Shown: positions 10,901-32,175 of the stretch, one piece after another
Numbering within the stretch: position 1 is the stretch's first letter
How the letters are laid out: every line of letters begins with the position of its first letter
From: Corylus avellana
Lineage: Eukaryota > Streptophyta > Magnoliopsida > Fagales > Betulaceae
Assembly: GCF_901000735.1 (NCBI RefSeq)
Contig: NC_081542.1
Coordinates: 45,858,238-45,922,237, forward strand
DNA length: 64,000 nt
Reading direction: 5' to 3'
The notes under the pieces: generated by a model
What the model was told of the DNA's origin: nothing
What the model saw: the letters and a program-made list of their open reading frames with translations, nothing else
Database searches by the model: none
Translations under genes and position numbers: made by a program

Positions 10901-13247
10901 AGGGCCGGCCCAATGTATTTGGGGGCCTTAGGCAAAATTGTGAAATGGAGCCGTTATTTTTTTAATATTTAAATATTAATTAAATAATATTTATTTTAAT
11001 ATTATTTTTTTGTTTGAATTTAAAATTACTATTTTGCCTTAACTCTTTATTCTTTATACTTAAATTGAGCGACATGACTCAAGGCGCGACAAAATGTGAA
11101 TGCACAAGGCCATTTTATTTTTCTGCTATTTTGTTTTAATCATCATAATGATACATGATTGTCAGATTGTTTTGTGACTTTGTCAACAAACTTATGACGT
11201 CAGATTATTCTATATTTTGCACGCTTGTCAACAAACAAAGCCATTTTAGTTATAAATTTGTTGTGTTGTGCAGCCAAGAGCCAAGAACGTGTTATCATTG
11301 TTTAGCAAGTGCTTGTGCGGTAAAGGGCCTAGATATTATAAATAAATAATATTATTTTTTTTTAAAAAAAATATGTTGTGGGCCTTGTGGCCGTTATGCT
11401 TGTGCAGAAGTATGCTAGGGCCTCCATATTATAACAAAAAAAAAAAAAAAAATTATTTTTTTAAACCATATTGAAGGCCTCAAAAAAGCATATTGAGGAC
11501 CTTAATATTGTAAACAAATAATAATATGTTTTTAAAACATGTTGAAGGCCTCAAAAAAGTATGTTGAGGACCTTAAAATTTTATAAAATTTTTTTTGGCC
11601 TTATTAAAAAATTATTTGGGCCTTAAGACTTGATTTGGAAAAGGAATTATGAAACATGAAGTTTCTTGAACTCTGGGGCCCCGTTTGCCAACAGTGCGGA
11701 ACGACACTGTAGCTGGAACGGTACTGTTCCAGCTACAGTGCCATTCTTTAAAAAATGATTTTTTTTTTCTTTAATAAAGAGAAAATGAAAAATATTAAAA
11801 AACTTTAAAAAAAAATAAAAAAATAAAAAAACACCCCAACCCAAAACGGTGTCGTTTTGGGCATTAAAATTATTATTATTATTTTTTTCTTAAAAAAAAA
11901 AAAAAGCGGAGGAGAAAGAAATGAGGTGTCCATTACACCCCATGGCTTGATATGGGGGTGGTTGAGACCACCCCCAGCCCAGTAGGGAGTGAATGAGCCA
12001 CCCCTTAATAAAAAAATAAGGGGACCGGGTGCATTTGAGGGTGGCTGGGACCACCCCCAAAGTTTTGGGGTGGTTGACCACCCATACTGTGCGATATAAG
12101 TGTTTGAAACCACCCGACCCATTGAAGTGGTTTGACCCACCCCAAAATGATCCCCTCCCCTCCCCTTTTTTTAATTTTTTTGGCAGCCTTTTCGAGGGGG
12201 GAGTGGGACCATCTGCTTGTGGCCATGGGGTGAAGTCGAACCACCCATTACCAACCATGGGGTGAGGCTCCGACCACCCTTTTATTAAATGGGGTGAATT
12301 TGACCACCCATTTTGGCTTGAGGGTGGGCTGAGCCACCTATCTCTCCCTTTTTTTTTTAAAGAGAAAAAAAATAATATGCTTCTGTCTGCAGCTTATTGC
12401 CAGTTTGGGTTGGAGTATTTTTCTTTTTTTTAAGTTTTTTAATATTTTTTATTTTCTTTTTTTTTTTTAAAGAAAAAAAAAAATTATTTTTTAAAGAATG
12501 ACACTATAGCTAGAACAGTACTGTTCCGCACTGTTAAGAAACGGGGCATGAGAGACTTGGAGAGGAAGAGAAAAATGGCAGAAGGTGCGGCCCTTGTATT
12601 TGAACGGTTGGTTTTCTTTCTTGTTGTGGTGTCCAAGAAAACATGATTAAAGACTTTATTTTTTTTTAATGAGAAATGCTAGAATGCAATATTTAGCCCT
12701 CATTTTGCCAATAAACATCCTATGTGGCAAAGGGCCCATCCCGCAATTTTTATTTTTTTTATTTCTCCCTACCTCACCACACTTGCACGCCTATCTTCTT
12801 CTCTTTTTATTTTTTTATTTCTCCCTACCCCACCACACCTGCACGCTTATCTTCCTTTCTCCCTCTCTCTCTCCCTCTCAAACGCTCCTTCTCTCAGACC
12901 CTTTCAGAAGCCCTCTCCTTCCCTCGCCCATGTCTCCCTCTCTCCTGTCTCTCTCACTCCGGCGAAGGATCCGCTCACCGGATTTGGTTGATTCGCTCCC
13001 AGCACGACGGTGGTATTGCTCCGGCGGGGTTCTGCTCAGATGACACCGGCGGGATTTTGTCAGATTTTTTGTTTTTGTTTTTTTTTTTTTTTTTCATGTT
13101 TCTATAACATATTTGTTTTCCTGGGTTTAAATTTGTTTGAGCCTTATTAAAAATTTATTTTTGGCCTTATTAAAAAAAATTTTGGGCCTTAATAAAATTT
13201 TTTTTGAGACCTTAAATTTTGGGGCCCTAAGTTCCTAACGCCGGCCT
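10901..13247. mobile_element. Putative TIR transposon remnant with GGGCCGG-type ends, copy B, with nested insertion
   Basis: Paralogue of 6498-7917, with cleaner termini: left AGGGCCGGCCC, right CCGGCCT. It is longer because an 871-bp TIR element (11677-12547) lies inside it. Otherwise it is collinear with copy A, including the CT-rich segment at 12840-13060. Confidence 0.4.
11677..12547. mobile_element. Non-autonomous TIR element nested in the duplicated block
   Basis: The left end reads GGCCCCGTTTGCCAACAGTG and the right end, reversed, reads GCCCCGTTTCTTAACAGTG. Inverted similarity continues for about 80 bp through a CTGTTCCAGCTACAGTG-like segment and ATTCTTTAAAAAAT. The interior is unusual: many GGGTGGTT and AACCACCC blocks in both orientations. 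No transposase is present. The paralogous site at about 7267 (CTCTGGGAGACTTGG) lacks the element. Flanks (CTCTGG on the left, ATGAGAGACTTGG on the right) do not give a clear target duplication, so the superfamily is open. Confidence 0.7.
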
Positions 13248-13491
13248 CACTCGCATAGCTGTATGTATCATCAAATTAGAAAGCTCGTTCAGCTTCATTT
13301 TCTCACTATATTGAGGTTTGTTTTTTAGGTACACTATAGTGAGGTTCATTGTACATAACAGTGGCGCAGCCTTTGGAATAATGAACAGGTTCAATGCTAT
13401 GGCTCAACTCATTTCTCCTTTTTAAACTACTTTTCTAATATTTAATATTAAAAAAGTAGTTTCAAAAATAAAGAGAACGCATTGTACCTTT

Positions 13492-13520
13492 TTGACTTTG
13501 ACCAAAACAAAAGCAGTCAA
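13492..13520 (+). promoter_or_regulatory. W-box cluster upstream of copy 2
   Basis: TTGACT (13492-13497), TTGACC (13498-13503) and inverted AGTCAA (13515-13520), about 100-130 bp before the ATG. Same arrangement as copies 1 and 3. Confidence 0.5.
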
Positions 13521-13620
13521 AAAGAACACCTTCCAAGTTGAGCTTCAGTCTCTTTAGTTGATTTCGATCCGTCTTTAACAACCCCCCACCCAGAAAAAAG
13601 GGTGAAAAGAAAAACCCACC

Positions 13621-17203
<3,583 letters not shown>

Positions 17204-17809
17204 CCACATGCTGTTTGGTTTAGTGCACCAATATGTTCTGATTTTTTTTGTAATTATCTATTCTTTTGTGATGTTAGGGATTTAGGAATTGATTTCTCTT
17301 TCTTCTTTTTTTGGGAAAAGATTGATTCTAATTTTCGATGGCAGAGTCCAATGCTTATTGAAGTTGTGGCAATATGAGTGTTTTTGATAATATATAAAGT
17401 TCTTTCCTCTCATTTTCTTTAAATTGAAAAACTCTTGAAACTTTAGGGGTAAAATGAATTTTCCCCTAAAATTATTCTTTATCGGTTCCAATGTTATGGA
17501 GTATGTTAATTCATGGTATGCTAGTGATTTGGATAAAATGAAATTCCTGACATGTCGGGGTGTGCCATTTTTTGGAAGACGATAGTTGCTTTGTCCACCA
17601 GAGTGGTAGACTATATGGTGTCAGTAGATGCGGTGAAAGAAACAATTTCACTAAGAAGTGATCTACTGATGATGAGAGTGTTGCGTTTTGTGATAGCCAG
17701 AATACAAAACATTTAACGAAAAAGACAAACATATAATGAGAGGACCGTCAAATATAATTTTCTTCTTGGGGTTGTGACAATTCCATCGGAATTGTGGACT
17801 AAACGGCCC
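17204..17809. other. 3' flank of copy 2
   Basis: Downstream sequence shared with copy 3 (24016-24510), including the uninterrupted site GTTGCGTTTTGTGATAGCC (17681-17699), into which a Copia element is inserted downstream of copy 3. The end of the block (17691-17795) also matches 26475-26615, upstream of copy 4. No gene seen. Confidence 0.7.
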
Positions 17810-19734
17810 AGTGGCGGAGCCAGACAATTCATATTGGGAGTGCCGCAAAAAAATTTTTTGGCGTCCTAAAAATTTTTTACACCCTAAAAATTTAGTAATT
17901 CACACAATATATACATCACAAAAATATATCTATAAAATTTTATAAATATGTGCTTAAATTGATATATTAGAAATGTAACATGCCAGCATTATATTAAAAA
18001 AACAATTACAAAAAAAAAAAAAAAAAAGTGTCTAGAACTGCACTTTACGGTCTCTTAGAAGTACAAAATCATCAAGTATCGAATCTAAATTATATTTTGT
18101 ATAATGAAATGCTATAAGCAGGCTATCCACAACAAGTGATGCTTCAAATGTCTAAAAAATTTCACACATGTTTTAGGAAAGAAATTTATCGAAGATTGCA
18201 CAGCTCTCCATGATAAGATAGTTGAGTTAGTTAGGTCTTTTCTTTATAGGGGAACTAGCTGCTTAAACACAATTCATTACCATTGATCCAACAAATATCA
18301 TTACTATAAATGTGAAGCACTATAAACCTGCATTTACACCAAGTGTAACACTCTCATAATTCTAAACAAAGATGCCAAGTCATATGTACACACCGTAGAA
18401 AGCCTGAAAGGGCAAAATTTGGGCTTCCCTCTTTGTCCACACTTCAAAAGATATGCACCCTTCTTTATGGATACAATTGCCTGCACAGACTTACAGAAAA
18501 AAAGGTTTCAGCAAAGAGAGAGAGAGAGAGGAACCATCATCAACTACTTAACAAAAGCACATAATTTCACAAGAGTAAAAAACATATCTAAAGAGAGTCT
18601 GAATGCTAGTTAAGGTTGAGATTGCATCAAATTTTTCTCCTAGCGTTGCAGATTATTTCGTTCACACTAAGAGATCAAGTCTTCATTACTGTCATAAAAG
18701 TGAAGTGTCCTATGTGACCCCTCATTGCTGAACATTAAACTGTAAGAATCAAGTCAAAGCTTTTGGAAACCACAATCAGCAATTAATGGCAGCCACACAA
18801 ACTTTTGAAATGTTAGAAGAAAAACCCAGTTTTCTTAACCGGAAAAAAGGGCAAATTGTAGTAGTAGCGTTATATCAAAAGAATTACAATCAATGTTTGA
18901 TCTCTGATATGATTTTGTGATTCTGCAACCATAATACTATTAACTTCCATTTCAAAGCTTTGGCAACTACAAGATGTCAAGAACACAACATTTTCAAATC
19001 ACTACGAACATGTGAGATATTTAAGTTATATAAGCCAACATTAAAGGATAAAAGATAAAGGAAGAACAACATAAAATTTGAAATTCTAATTAGGAACACT
19101 GACAATTCATGAAAAACCACAAAATGATGCCAACCAAAAATTAATGAACTTTACAAACAATGCTCAAAGCATTAAAGCAATACCTGATTCTACATCCCCA
19201 GCACCCCCCACCCCAAACACTCCAAAAAAAAAAAAAAGAAATAAAAAAAGAAAAAGAAAAAGAAAAAGAAAAGATATAACATTCCACTACATGTAACAAA
19301 AAACGAATTTTATACAAAATAACAGGAAGAAAATGAGCAAATACTCACAAAGATCATAATTTTGAAACGATTTGAAATCAACCCAAAATCCAAATGAAAC
19401 ATCATTTTCTTCAGTGAATCAGTGAAAAAGAAAAAGAAAACCAAACATAAAACAAAAGAAAACCAAAACGAGACCTGTTCGAGTTCGACGGCTCTGTCAA
19501 AGCCGATTGGAGAATGCCAGGATGGAGCGTCTGTCGTGAGATAGAAAGAATTTGGGAGGGGGGCATTGACAATGTTTTGATAATTTGGAGGAGTCATTGT
19601 TACAACTGAAAGTTTGAGGTGGACATTGTCAATTAGGTGATAATTTGAGAAGATATGTGGACGTACAGTGAAAGAAAAAAAAAAAGTATGAAAGAGATAA
19701 AACATCAAAAAATAAATAACTTTAACTTTTTGTA
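17810..19734. other. Inserted DNA with a CAGTGGCGGAGCC end, no gene recognised
   Basis: At 17810 the shared downstream block is replaced by CCAGTGGCGGAGCCAG, a sequence typical of plant hAT/MITE termini. The matching inverted end is not visible. The rest is AT-rich with only short, unlikely frames and simple repeats (A-rich near 18010 and 19230-19270, GA at 18517-18531). It is probably transposon debris about 1.9 kb long. Confidence 0.35.
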
Positions 19735-20208
19735 ATTCAGTGCACTAATATGTTCCGATTTTGTAATTTCTGTTCTTTTGTGATGTTAGGGATTTTGGAA
19801 TTGATTTTTTTTTTTTTTTTTTTGGAAAAAATTGATTCTTTTTTCGATATATGGCAGAGTCCAATGGTTGCCGAAGTTGTGGCAATATGAGTGTTTCTGA
19901 TAATGTATGAAGTTCTTTCCTCTCATTTTCTTTTTATATATATCTCCATCTTTTATAAATTAGAAAATCACATCAGTTCAGCACTGATTTATATCTTCTT
20001 GACCTTTTTTTTTTTTTTTTTTTGTAAGAATATCTTCTTGACTTAGTTCCTCAAAGGGCAGGTTATGTTCCTGGGTGGTCAGTTATTGTGATGGTTGCCC
20101 TTGGCAGTTTGATTGTTTGGGTGCCTTGTGGTTCTAGGGCTTTAATTTGGTCGTCATGGCAGTAGGTTATACAAAGTCTGCCATCACAACCTCATCCTCA
20201 CGGAGGAG
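19735..20208 (+). repeat. Orphan kinase 3'-flank without its gene
   Basis: This stretch repeats the 3' flank that normally follows the last exon of the family (CAGTGCACTAATATGTTCCG..., GATGTTAGGGATTT, GTTGTGGCAATATGAGTGTTT) and continues with the block seen at 30120-30430 and 32590-32896, stopping at the gap in CGGAGGAG. No kinase exon precedes it, so it marks a lost or displaced gene copy between copies 2 and 3. Confidence 0.65.
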
Positions 20209-20308
20209 NNNNNNNNNNNNNNNNNNNNNNNNNNNNNNNNNNNNNNNNNNNNNNNNNNNNNNNNNNNNNNNNNNNNNNNNNNNNNNNNNNNNNNNNNNNN
20301 NNNNNNNN
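20209..20308. other. Assembly gap (100 N)
   Basis: The left side stops just before a poly-T run seen in the paralogous sites at 30430 and 32897; the right side resumes inside the W-box promoter of copy 3. Up to a full upstream block may be missing. Confidence 0.95.
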
Positions 20309-20341
20309 TTTTTGACTTTGACCAAAACAAAGCAGTCAAAA
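20309..20341 (+). promoter_or_regulatory. W-box cluster upstream of copy 3 (starts at gap)
   Basis: TTTTTGACTTTGACC followed by AGTCAA, as in copies 1 and 2, about 100-130 bp before the ATG. The cluster begins at the very edge of the gap. Confidence 0.45.
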
Positions 20342-20439
20342 AGAACACCTTCAAAGTTGAGCTTCAGTCTTTTTAGTTGATTTCGATCCGTCTTTAACAA
20401 CCTCCCACCCAGAAAAAAGGGTGAAAAGAAAAGCCCACC

Positions 20440-24015
<3,576 letters not shown>

Positions 24016-24508
24016 CCACACGCTGTTTGGTTTAGTGCACCAATATGTTCTGATTTTTTTTGTAATTATCTGTTCTTTTGTGATGTTAGGGATTTAGGAA
24101 TTGATTTCTTTTTCTTCTTTTTTTTGGGAAAAGATTGATTCTTTTTTTGGATGGCAGAGTCCAATGCTTGCTGAAGTTGTGGCAATATGAGTGTTTGTGA
24201 TAATATATAAAGTTCTTTCCTCTCATTTTCTTCAAATTGAAAAACTTGTGAAACTTCAGGAGTAAAGTGTATTTTTCCCTAAAATTATTCTTTATCGGTT
24301 CGGAAGTTATTGAGTATGTTAATTCATGGTATGCTAGTGATTTGGATAAAATGAAATTCCTGACATGTTGGGGTGTGCCATTTTTCGGAAGACGATAGTA
24401 CAGTTGATAATTGCTTTGTCCACCCGAGTGGCAGACTATATGGTGTCGGTAGAGGCGGTGAAAGAAACAATTTCTCTAAGAAGTGATCTGCTGATGATGA
24501 GAGTGTTG
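24016..24508. other. 3' flank of copy 3
   Basis: Closely matches 17204-17690 downstream of copy 2. No gene seen. It ends at the target duplication of the Copia derivative. Confidence 0.7.
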
Positions 24509-24513
24509 CGTTT
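24509..24513. repeat. Target-site duplication CGTTT (left)
   Basis: CGTTT directly precedes the LTR; the same five bases follow the element at 26479-26483. Confidence 0.85.
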
Positions 24514-25173
24514 TGTTGATAATGGCTCAAATTGTCAACAAGTGTGAAGATAATTGCTGAAAACTATCAATATTCAAGTTGGTGGGCTCAAGTCATATTT
24601 ATCTATAACAGGATAAGGTTAGTTTTAAAAGGAGTCCAAGAACAACTTGGAATTTGATTTTTTGGAGAAAACGTGTGTGGATAAACATGTGGGTTGCAAT
24701 GTTTATCTTCATCATGAAAAGACTTTGTATTCATGATGGCTTCGTTTTTCCAGTAGCAATTAGATTAGAATTGTTTCTCCTCTTTTTTCGTGATTAAGCC
24801 ATTATAAAAGGACATGTAATCCTTGGTTAAGTGGGGATCCGGAAAATTCAAATTGTTGAGAACACTTTGTGACTTTTCTTTACTGGGTATTTGAGATGAA
24901 CAGTTGAGTGAGGTGTACAAGGGGTTAAGGGCTTGGGTTTGGGATATTAAACTTGAGAGGTTCAGGCTTGTACCATTGTACTCAATATTTCTCAATAGTA
25001 AAGAAGGAGACCAGATCACGCCCCGTGGACGTAGGCATATTGCCGAACCACGTAAACTCTTTGTGTATGTGTGTGATTGATGTGTGTTCTCGTGTGTTTT
25101 CTTTTCAAACTTGTCTTTCGCATAAAGGGCTGGTGGGAAATTGGTAACCAATTAATTATCAATTTTTCCAACA
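24514..25173 (+). repeat. LTR (5') of small Copia derivative
   Basis: 660 bp, beginning TGTTGATAATGGCTC and ending TTTTTCCAACA. Nearly identical to 25822-26478. Confidence 0.88.
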
Positions 25174-25175
25174 AT

Positions 25176-25187
25176 TGGTATCAGAGC
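25176..25187 (+). other. Primer-binding site of small Copia derivative
   Basis: TGGTATCAGAGC, complementary to initiator Met-tRNA, two bases after the 5' LTR. Confidence 0.85.
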
Positions 25188-25218
25188 TTGGTTGCGGATT
25201 TCTACTAGTTAAGAAGAA

Positions 25219-25410
25219 ATGCAATCCTTGAAGTTTGAGATTGAAAGGTTCGACGGAAGAATGAACTTTGGCTTGTGGCAAATACAAGTCAAGGACATCC
25301 AATCTGGGCTACACAAAACATTGAGAGGAGCAGGCTCGGCAGATTGCTCCAAAAACGCTAATAGTGTTTCTCTCGCTGCAGTGAGAGATGATTATGATGA
25401 TGTTCTTTGA
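25219..25410 (+). pseudogene. Truncated Copia gag (63 codons)
   Basis: ATG at 25219 opens a gag-like N-terminus: MQSLKFEIERFDGRMNFGLW followed by QIQVKDIQSGLHKTLRG. This matches the start of Tnt1/Copia gag polyproteins. The frame ends at TGA after DDYDDVL and the rest of the polyprotein is deleted. It may be kept only because it lies beside packaging signals. Confidence 0.75.
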
Positions 25411-25821
25411 TAAGGGCATGTACATCCTCTGACATGACCGCTAAAAATGTCAGGATAATGGATGTGTTCTATTAGCGGGTCCACATTTGCATACGAGACA
25501 TTGGTTTGGTTTTTTGATGTCGGGTATGTGGTGGAAAAGGGTGTCGATGGCTGATGAACTTCCGGGGGAACCAAACATGGAAGTTGCACCATATTTTTCA
25601 GCAGGATTTTTTCGACATGTGCCAAAAATGAAAATTCTTGGAATGGTTTAATTCTAAGTGCATGTGCTCTTTATGGTGGAGCATGATAATTCTTGTGGAA
25701 TTATTACTGTTGGTGTAGACAGTGTTTTGTACGACATCCCAGGGCGTAGGGATGGACATCGGTCAAGATGCGGACCTGAGGTCTCAGGTGGAGGTTGTCA
25801 AATTTTCGCCAAGGTGGAGAT

Positions 25822-26478
25822 TGTTGATAATGGCTCAAATTGTCAACAAGTGTGAAGATAAATGCTGAAAAATATCAATATTCAAGTTGGTGGGCTCAAG
25901 TCATATTTATCTATAAGAGGATAAGGTTAGTTTTAAAATGAGTCCAAGAACAACTTGGAATTTGATTTTTTGGAGAAAACATGTGTGGATAAACATGTGG
26001 GTTGCAATGCTTATCTTCATCATGAAAAGACTTTGTATTCATGATGGTTTCGTTTTTCCAGTAGCAATTAGATTAGAATTGTTTCTCCTCTTTTTTCGTG
26101 ATTAAGCCATTATAAAAGGACATGCAATCCTTGGTTAAGTGGGGATCCGAAAAATCCAAATTGGTGAGAACACTTTGTGACTTTTCTTTACTGGGTATTT
26201 GAGATGAACAGTTGAGTGAGGTGTACAAGGGGTTAAGGGCTTGGGTTTGGGATATTAAACTTGAGCGGTTCAGGCTTGTACCATTGTACTCAATATTTCT
26301 CAATAGTAAAGGAGACCGGATCACGCCCCGTGGACGTAGGCATATTGCCAAACCACGTAAACTCTTTGTGTATGTGTGTGATTGATGTGTGTTCTCGTGT
26401 GTTTTCTTTTTAAACTTGTCTTTCGCATAAAGGGCTGGTGGGAAATTGGTAACTAATTAATTATCAATTTTCTCAACA
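25822..26478 (+). repeat. LTR (3') of small Copia derivative
   Basis: 657 bp, beginning TGTTGATAATGGCTC and ending TTTTCTCAACA, followed at once by the CGTTT duplication. Confidence 0.88.
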
Positions 26479-26483
26479 CGTTT
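26479..26483. repeat. Target-site duplication CGTTT (right)
   Basis: Matches 24509-24513. Confidence 0.85.
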
Positions 26484-26895
26484 TGTGATAGCCAGAAAAC
26501 AAAACATTTAACAAAAAAACAAAGATATAATGAGAGGACCGTCAAATATAATTTTCTTCTAGGGGTTATGACATTGATCTACGACAAAAAAACAAAGATT
26601 CCATCGGGCGTGTGGACTAAACCAGTTAGAAAAGTTGGCATTGATCTACGACTAAATTGTAGATCTTTCATTTCCGGAGACTTATCTTAATTTGAAATCT
26701 TCCAGCTTTGAATTTTGACCGAAATTTGCGTATTGAGTAGTTAATAGTTGCAGTGTTGGTGTGACGCCATCTGCAATTGCTATTCTCAATTGTTTCTTCC
26801 ATTGTCGTGCGCTGTTCAAAGTTGAGCTTCAGCCTGCTTTCTTGTTGATTCCGACCAGTTTTTTAAAACTAAAACCACCAAGAAAAAAACCCACC
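26484..26895 (+). other. Upstream region of copy 4
   Basis: The first part matches 17691-17795 downstream of copy 2; the rest is unlike the upstream regions of copies 1-3 and lacks their W-box cluster. An open frame extends upstream of the ATG to 26761 but begins with no ATG and is not family-like. Confidence 0.5.
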
Positions 26896-30099
<3,204 letters not shown>

Positions 30100-30717
30100 C
30101 CAGAGGCTATTTAGTTCAGTCCAATGGTTGCCGAAGTTGTAGCAATATGAGTGTTTGTGATTATGTATAAAGTTCTTTCCTCTCATTTTCTTTTTATATA
30201 TATCTCCATCTTTTATAAATTAGAAAATCACATCAGTTCAGCACTGATTTATATCTTCTTGACTTAGTTCCTCAAAGGGCAGGTTATGTTCCTGGGTGGT
30301 CAGTTATTGTGATGGTTGCCCTTGGCAGTTTGATTGTTTGGGTGCCTTGTGGTTCTAGGGCTTTAATTTGGTCGTCATGGCAGTAGGTTATACAAAGTCT
30401 GCCATCACAACCTCATCCTCACGGAGGAGTTTTTTTTTTTGTTAAACAGAGTTGGTCCTCGATCCTCTGATACAACCAAGAGCCAGTTTATATATTGAAA
30501 GATTTCATCATTTATTACTCTTCATGATAGTTGAAATCAACCAACTAAAATCATTTGTATTTTTCCCATTTCCATTTTACCTGTTTTTTTTTTTTTTTTG
30601 GAAAAGATAAGGGAGGAAAAAACAAAACACAAAAACAAATTAGAAAAGAGGTTCTTTGCCACTCTTAATTCTTAAAGCCGAAAGAAAATGAGTTATCGGG
30701 AATGCTTCCAAACACTA
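30100..30717. other. 3' flank of copy 4
   Basis: Downstream block shared, at high identity, with 32573-33200 and in part with 19840-20208. No gene seen; contains a poly-T run at 30430-30440 and an A-rich patch near 30615-30645. Confidence 0.6.
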
Positions 30718-30936
30718 AAATGAACCTCAACTAGAGAATACAAGCAAACTCAAAATGAACCTAAAATAGAGAATACAAGCAAACTCAAAATGAACATATA
30801 ATAAAGATTACAAGCAAAAAAATAAATGAACCTACAATAGAGATTACAAGGAAACTCAAAATGAACCAATAATAGAGATTACAAGCAAACTCAAAATGAA
30901 ACTATAATAAAGATTACAAGCAAATTCAAATGAACA
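30718..30936. repeat. Tandem repeat, about 35 bp x 6
   Basis: Unit close to AAAATGAACCTATAATAGAG followed by ATTACAAGCAAACTC. Six units in a row with small changes, and one further stray unit near 31355-31395. Confidence 0.75.
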
Positions 30937-31024
30937 TAAACAGCAAGATTACTTAAAACAAGATACATCAATTTTGGTTCCCAGTTGCAGACTTGCAGTT
31001 GCCACAAACTGGCTCTCTGAATCT

Positions 31025-31270
31025 CTGCATTTAATGATTTAAAATTAGTTACATGATTCATATAAACAAGTTAATATAATCAAATTCAGAAAGAGATAAA
31101 AGATTATAGACCAATAAGAAAAATACAACTAAATTACACATCCCTAGTTGCCATAGGCCCACAGAGACAGTCATTGCATTCAATGAAAAAAAAAAAATTG
31201 TTAGATGTTTTTAACTCCCTTGCAAGTTGTCAAGGGAGAATTATCACTTAAGATTATGCAAATGGACATT
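31025..31270. repeat. Dispersed direct repeat, left copy
   Basis: About 240 bp repeated at 31830-32075 (shared blocks include GTTACATGA, CCTAGTTGCCA, TTTTTAACTCCCTTGCAA, GTCAAGGGAGAATTATCAC). The right copy stops at the assembly gap, so the repeat probably caused the break. Confidence 0.7.
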
Positions 31271-31401
31271 TTAATGATTGTTCAAAAACCAGATCTGCAA
31301 AAACAATGGGAGGGCAGAATGAACACAAGTTGATGCATGATATAGGCTAATAGGTTACAAGCAAACTCAAAATGAACCTATAATAAAGATTACACACAAT
31401 T

Positions 31402-31590
31402 AAAACAGGTTGTCCAAATGTCCAATATTCCAAGTTCCAACAAAGCTAGCAAAAGTATAAAAATTAAAATAGGTTATCCAAATGTCCAATATTCTAAGTT
31501 CCAACAAAGCTAGCAAAGGTATAAAAATTAAAACAGGTTATCCAAATGTCCAATATTCCAAGTTCCACCAAAACTAGCAAAGGTATAGCA
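31402..31590. repeat. Tandem repeat, 64 bp x 3
   Basis: Unit AAAACAGGTTATCCAAATGT, then CCAATATTCCAAGTTCC and AACAAAGCTAGCAAAGGTATAA; starts at 31402, 31466 and 31530. Confidence 0.75.
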
Positions 31591-31829
31591 ATTATTACAG
31601 AATATAACATCAAAATCTAATGTTACATTCAAATTACATATTCAATAAGCAAAGGAAAGCAGTAAATCGATTTCCTCACAGAAATGAGAAAGCAGCATTC
31701 ATGGCAAATTTCACAATTCCACTTCCAACATGTTCCCCAAACACAAAAACAAAGTTAATAAGGTGAAATTGTAAGTAAAAAAGAGCTTGGAAAATGGAAA
31801 TAAATAAAATAACAGAATCATAAAGAACT

Positions 31830-32075
31830 TGCATTCAATGATTTAAAACTAGTTACATGAACAAGTTAATATAATCAAATTCAAACAGAGATAAAAGATT
31901 ACACAAATGGGAAATATGCACCTAAATTACACAGTCCTAGTTGCCACAGGCCCACACAGACAATCACTACATTCAATGAAAAAAAAAATTGTTAGAAGTT
32001 TTTAACTCCCTTGCAACATGTCAAGGGAGAATTATCACTTAAGATTATGCAAATAAAAATTGACATTTTAATGAT
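31830..32075. repeat. Dispersed direct repeat, right copy (cut by gap)
   Basis: Second copy of 31025-31270, ending at the gap. Confidence 0.7.
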
Positions 32076-32175
32076 NNNNNNNNNNNNNNNNNNNNNNNNN
32101 NNNNNNNNNNNNNNNNNNNNNNNNNNNNNNNNNNNNNNNNNNNNNNNNNNNNNNNNNNNNNNNNNNNNNNNNNNN
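32076..32175. other. Assembly gap (100 N)
   Basis: Lies between a direct repeat and sequence that starts inside exon 6 of a kinase gene. Confidence 0.95.

Larger units (their letters stand above)
24514..26478 (+). mobile_element. Internally deleted Copia LTR retrotransposon (1965 bp)
   Basis: Two LTRs of about 660 bp flank only about 650 bp of interior. A Met-tRNA primer site (TGGTATCAGAGC, 25176-25187) follows the left LTR and a polypurine tract (CAAGGTGGAGA, ending about 25820) precedes the right one. The interior holds the first codons of gag and little else: no protease, integrase, RT or RNase H. The 5-bp duplication CGTTT flanks it, and the paralogous locus downstream of copy 2 (17681-17699) is empty. 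So insertion followed the duplication that made copies 2 and 3. The few differences between the LTRs also point to a young insertion mobilised in trans. Confidence 0.9.

Noticed and set aside
17810..18070. hAT transposase C-terminus on the minus strand
   Set aside because: The CAGTGGCGGAGCC end is suggestive, but the minus-strand frame near 18035-18100 is too short and unsupported to name a protein.
26761..26895. Upstream in-frame extension of copy 4
   Set aside because: No ATG opens it, the other copies begin at the conserved MN[PL]A start followed by a signal peptide, and the extension is not hydrophobic in the right place.
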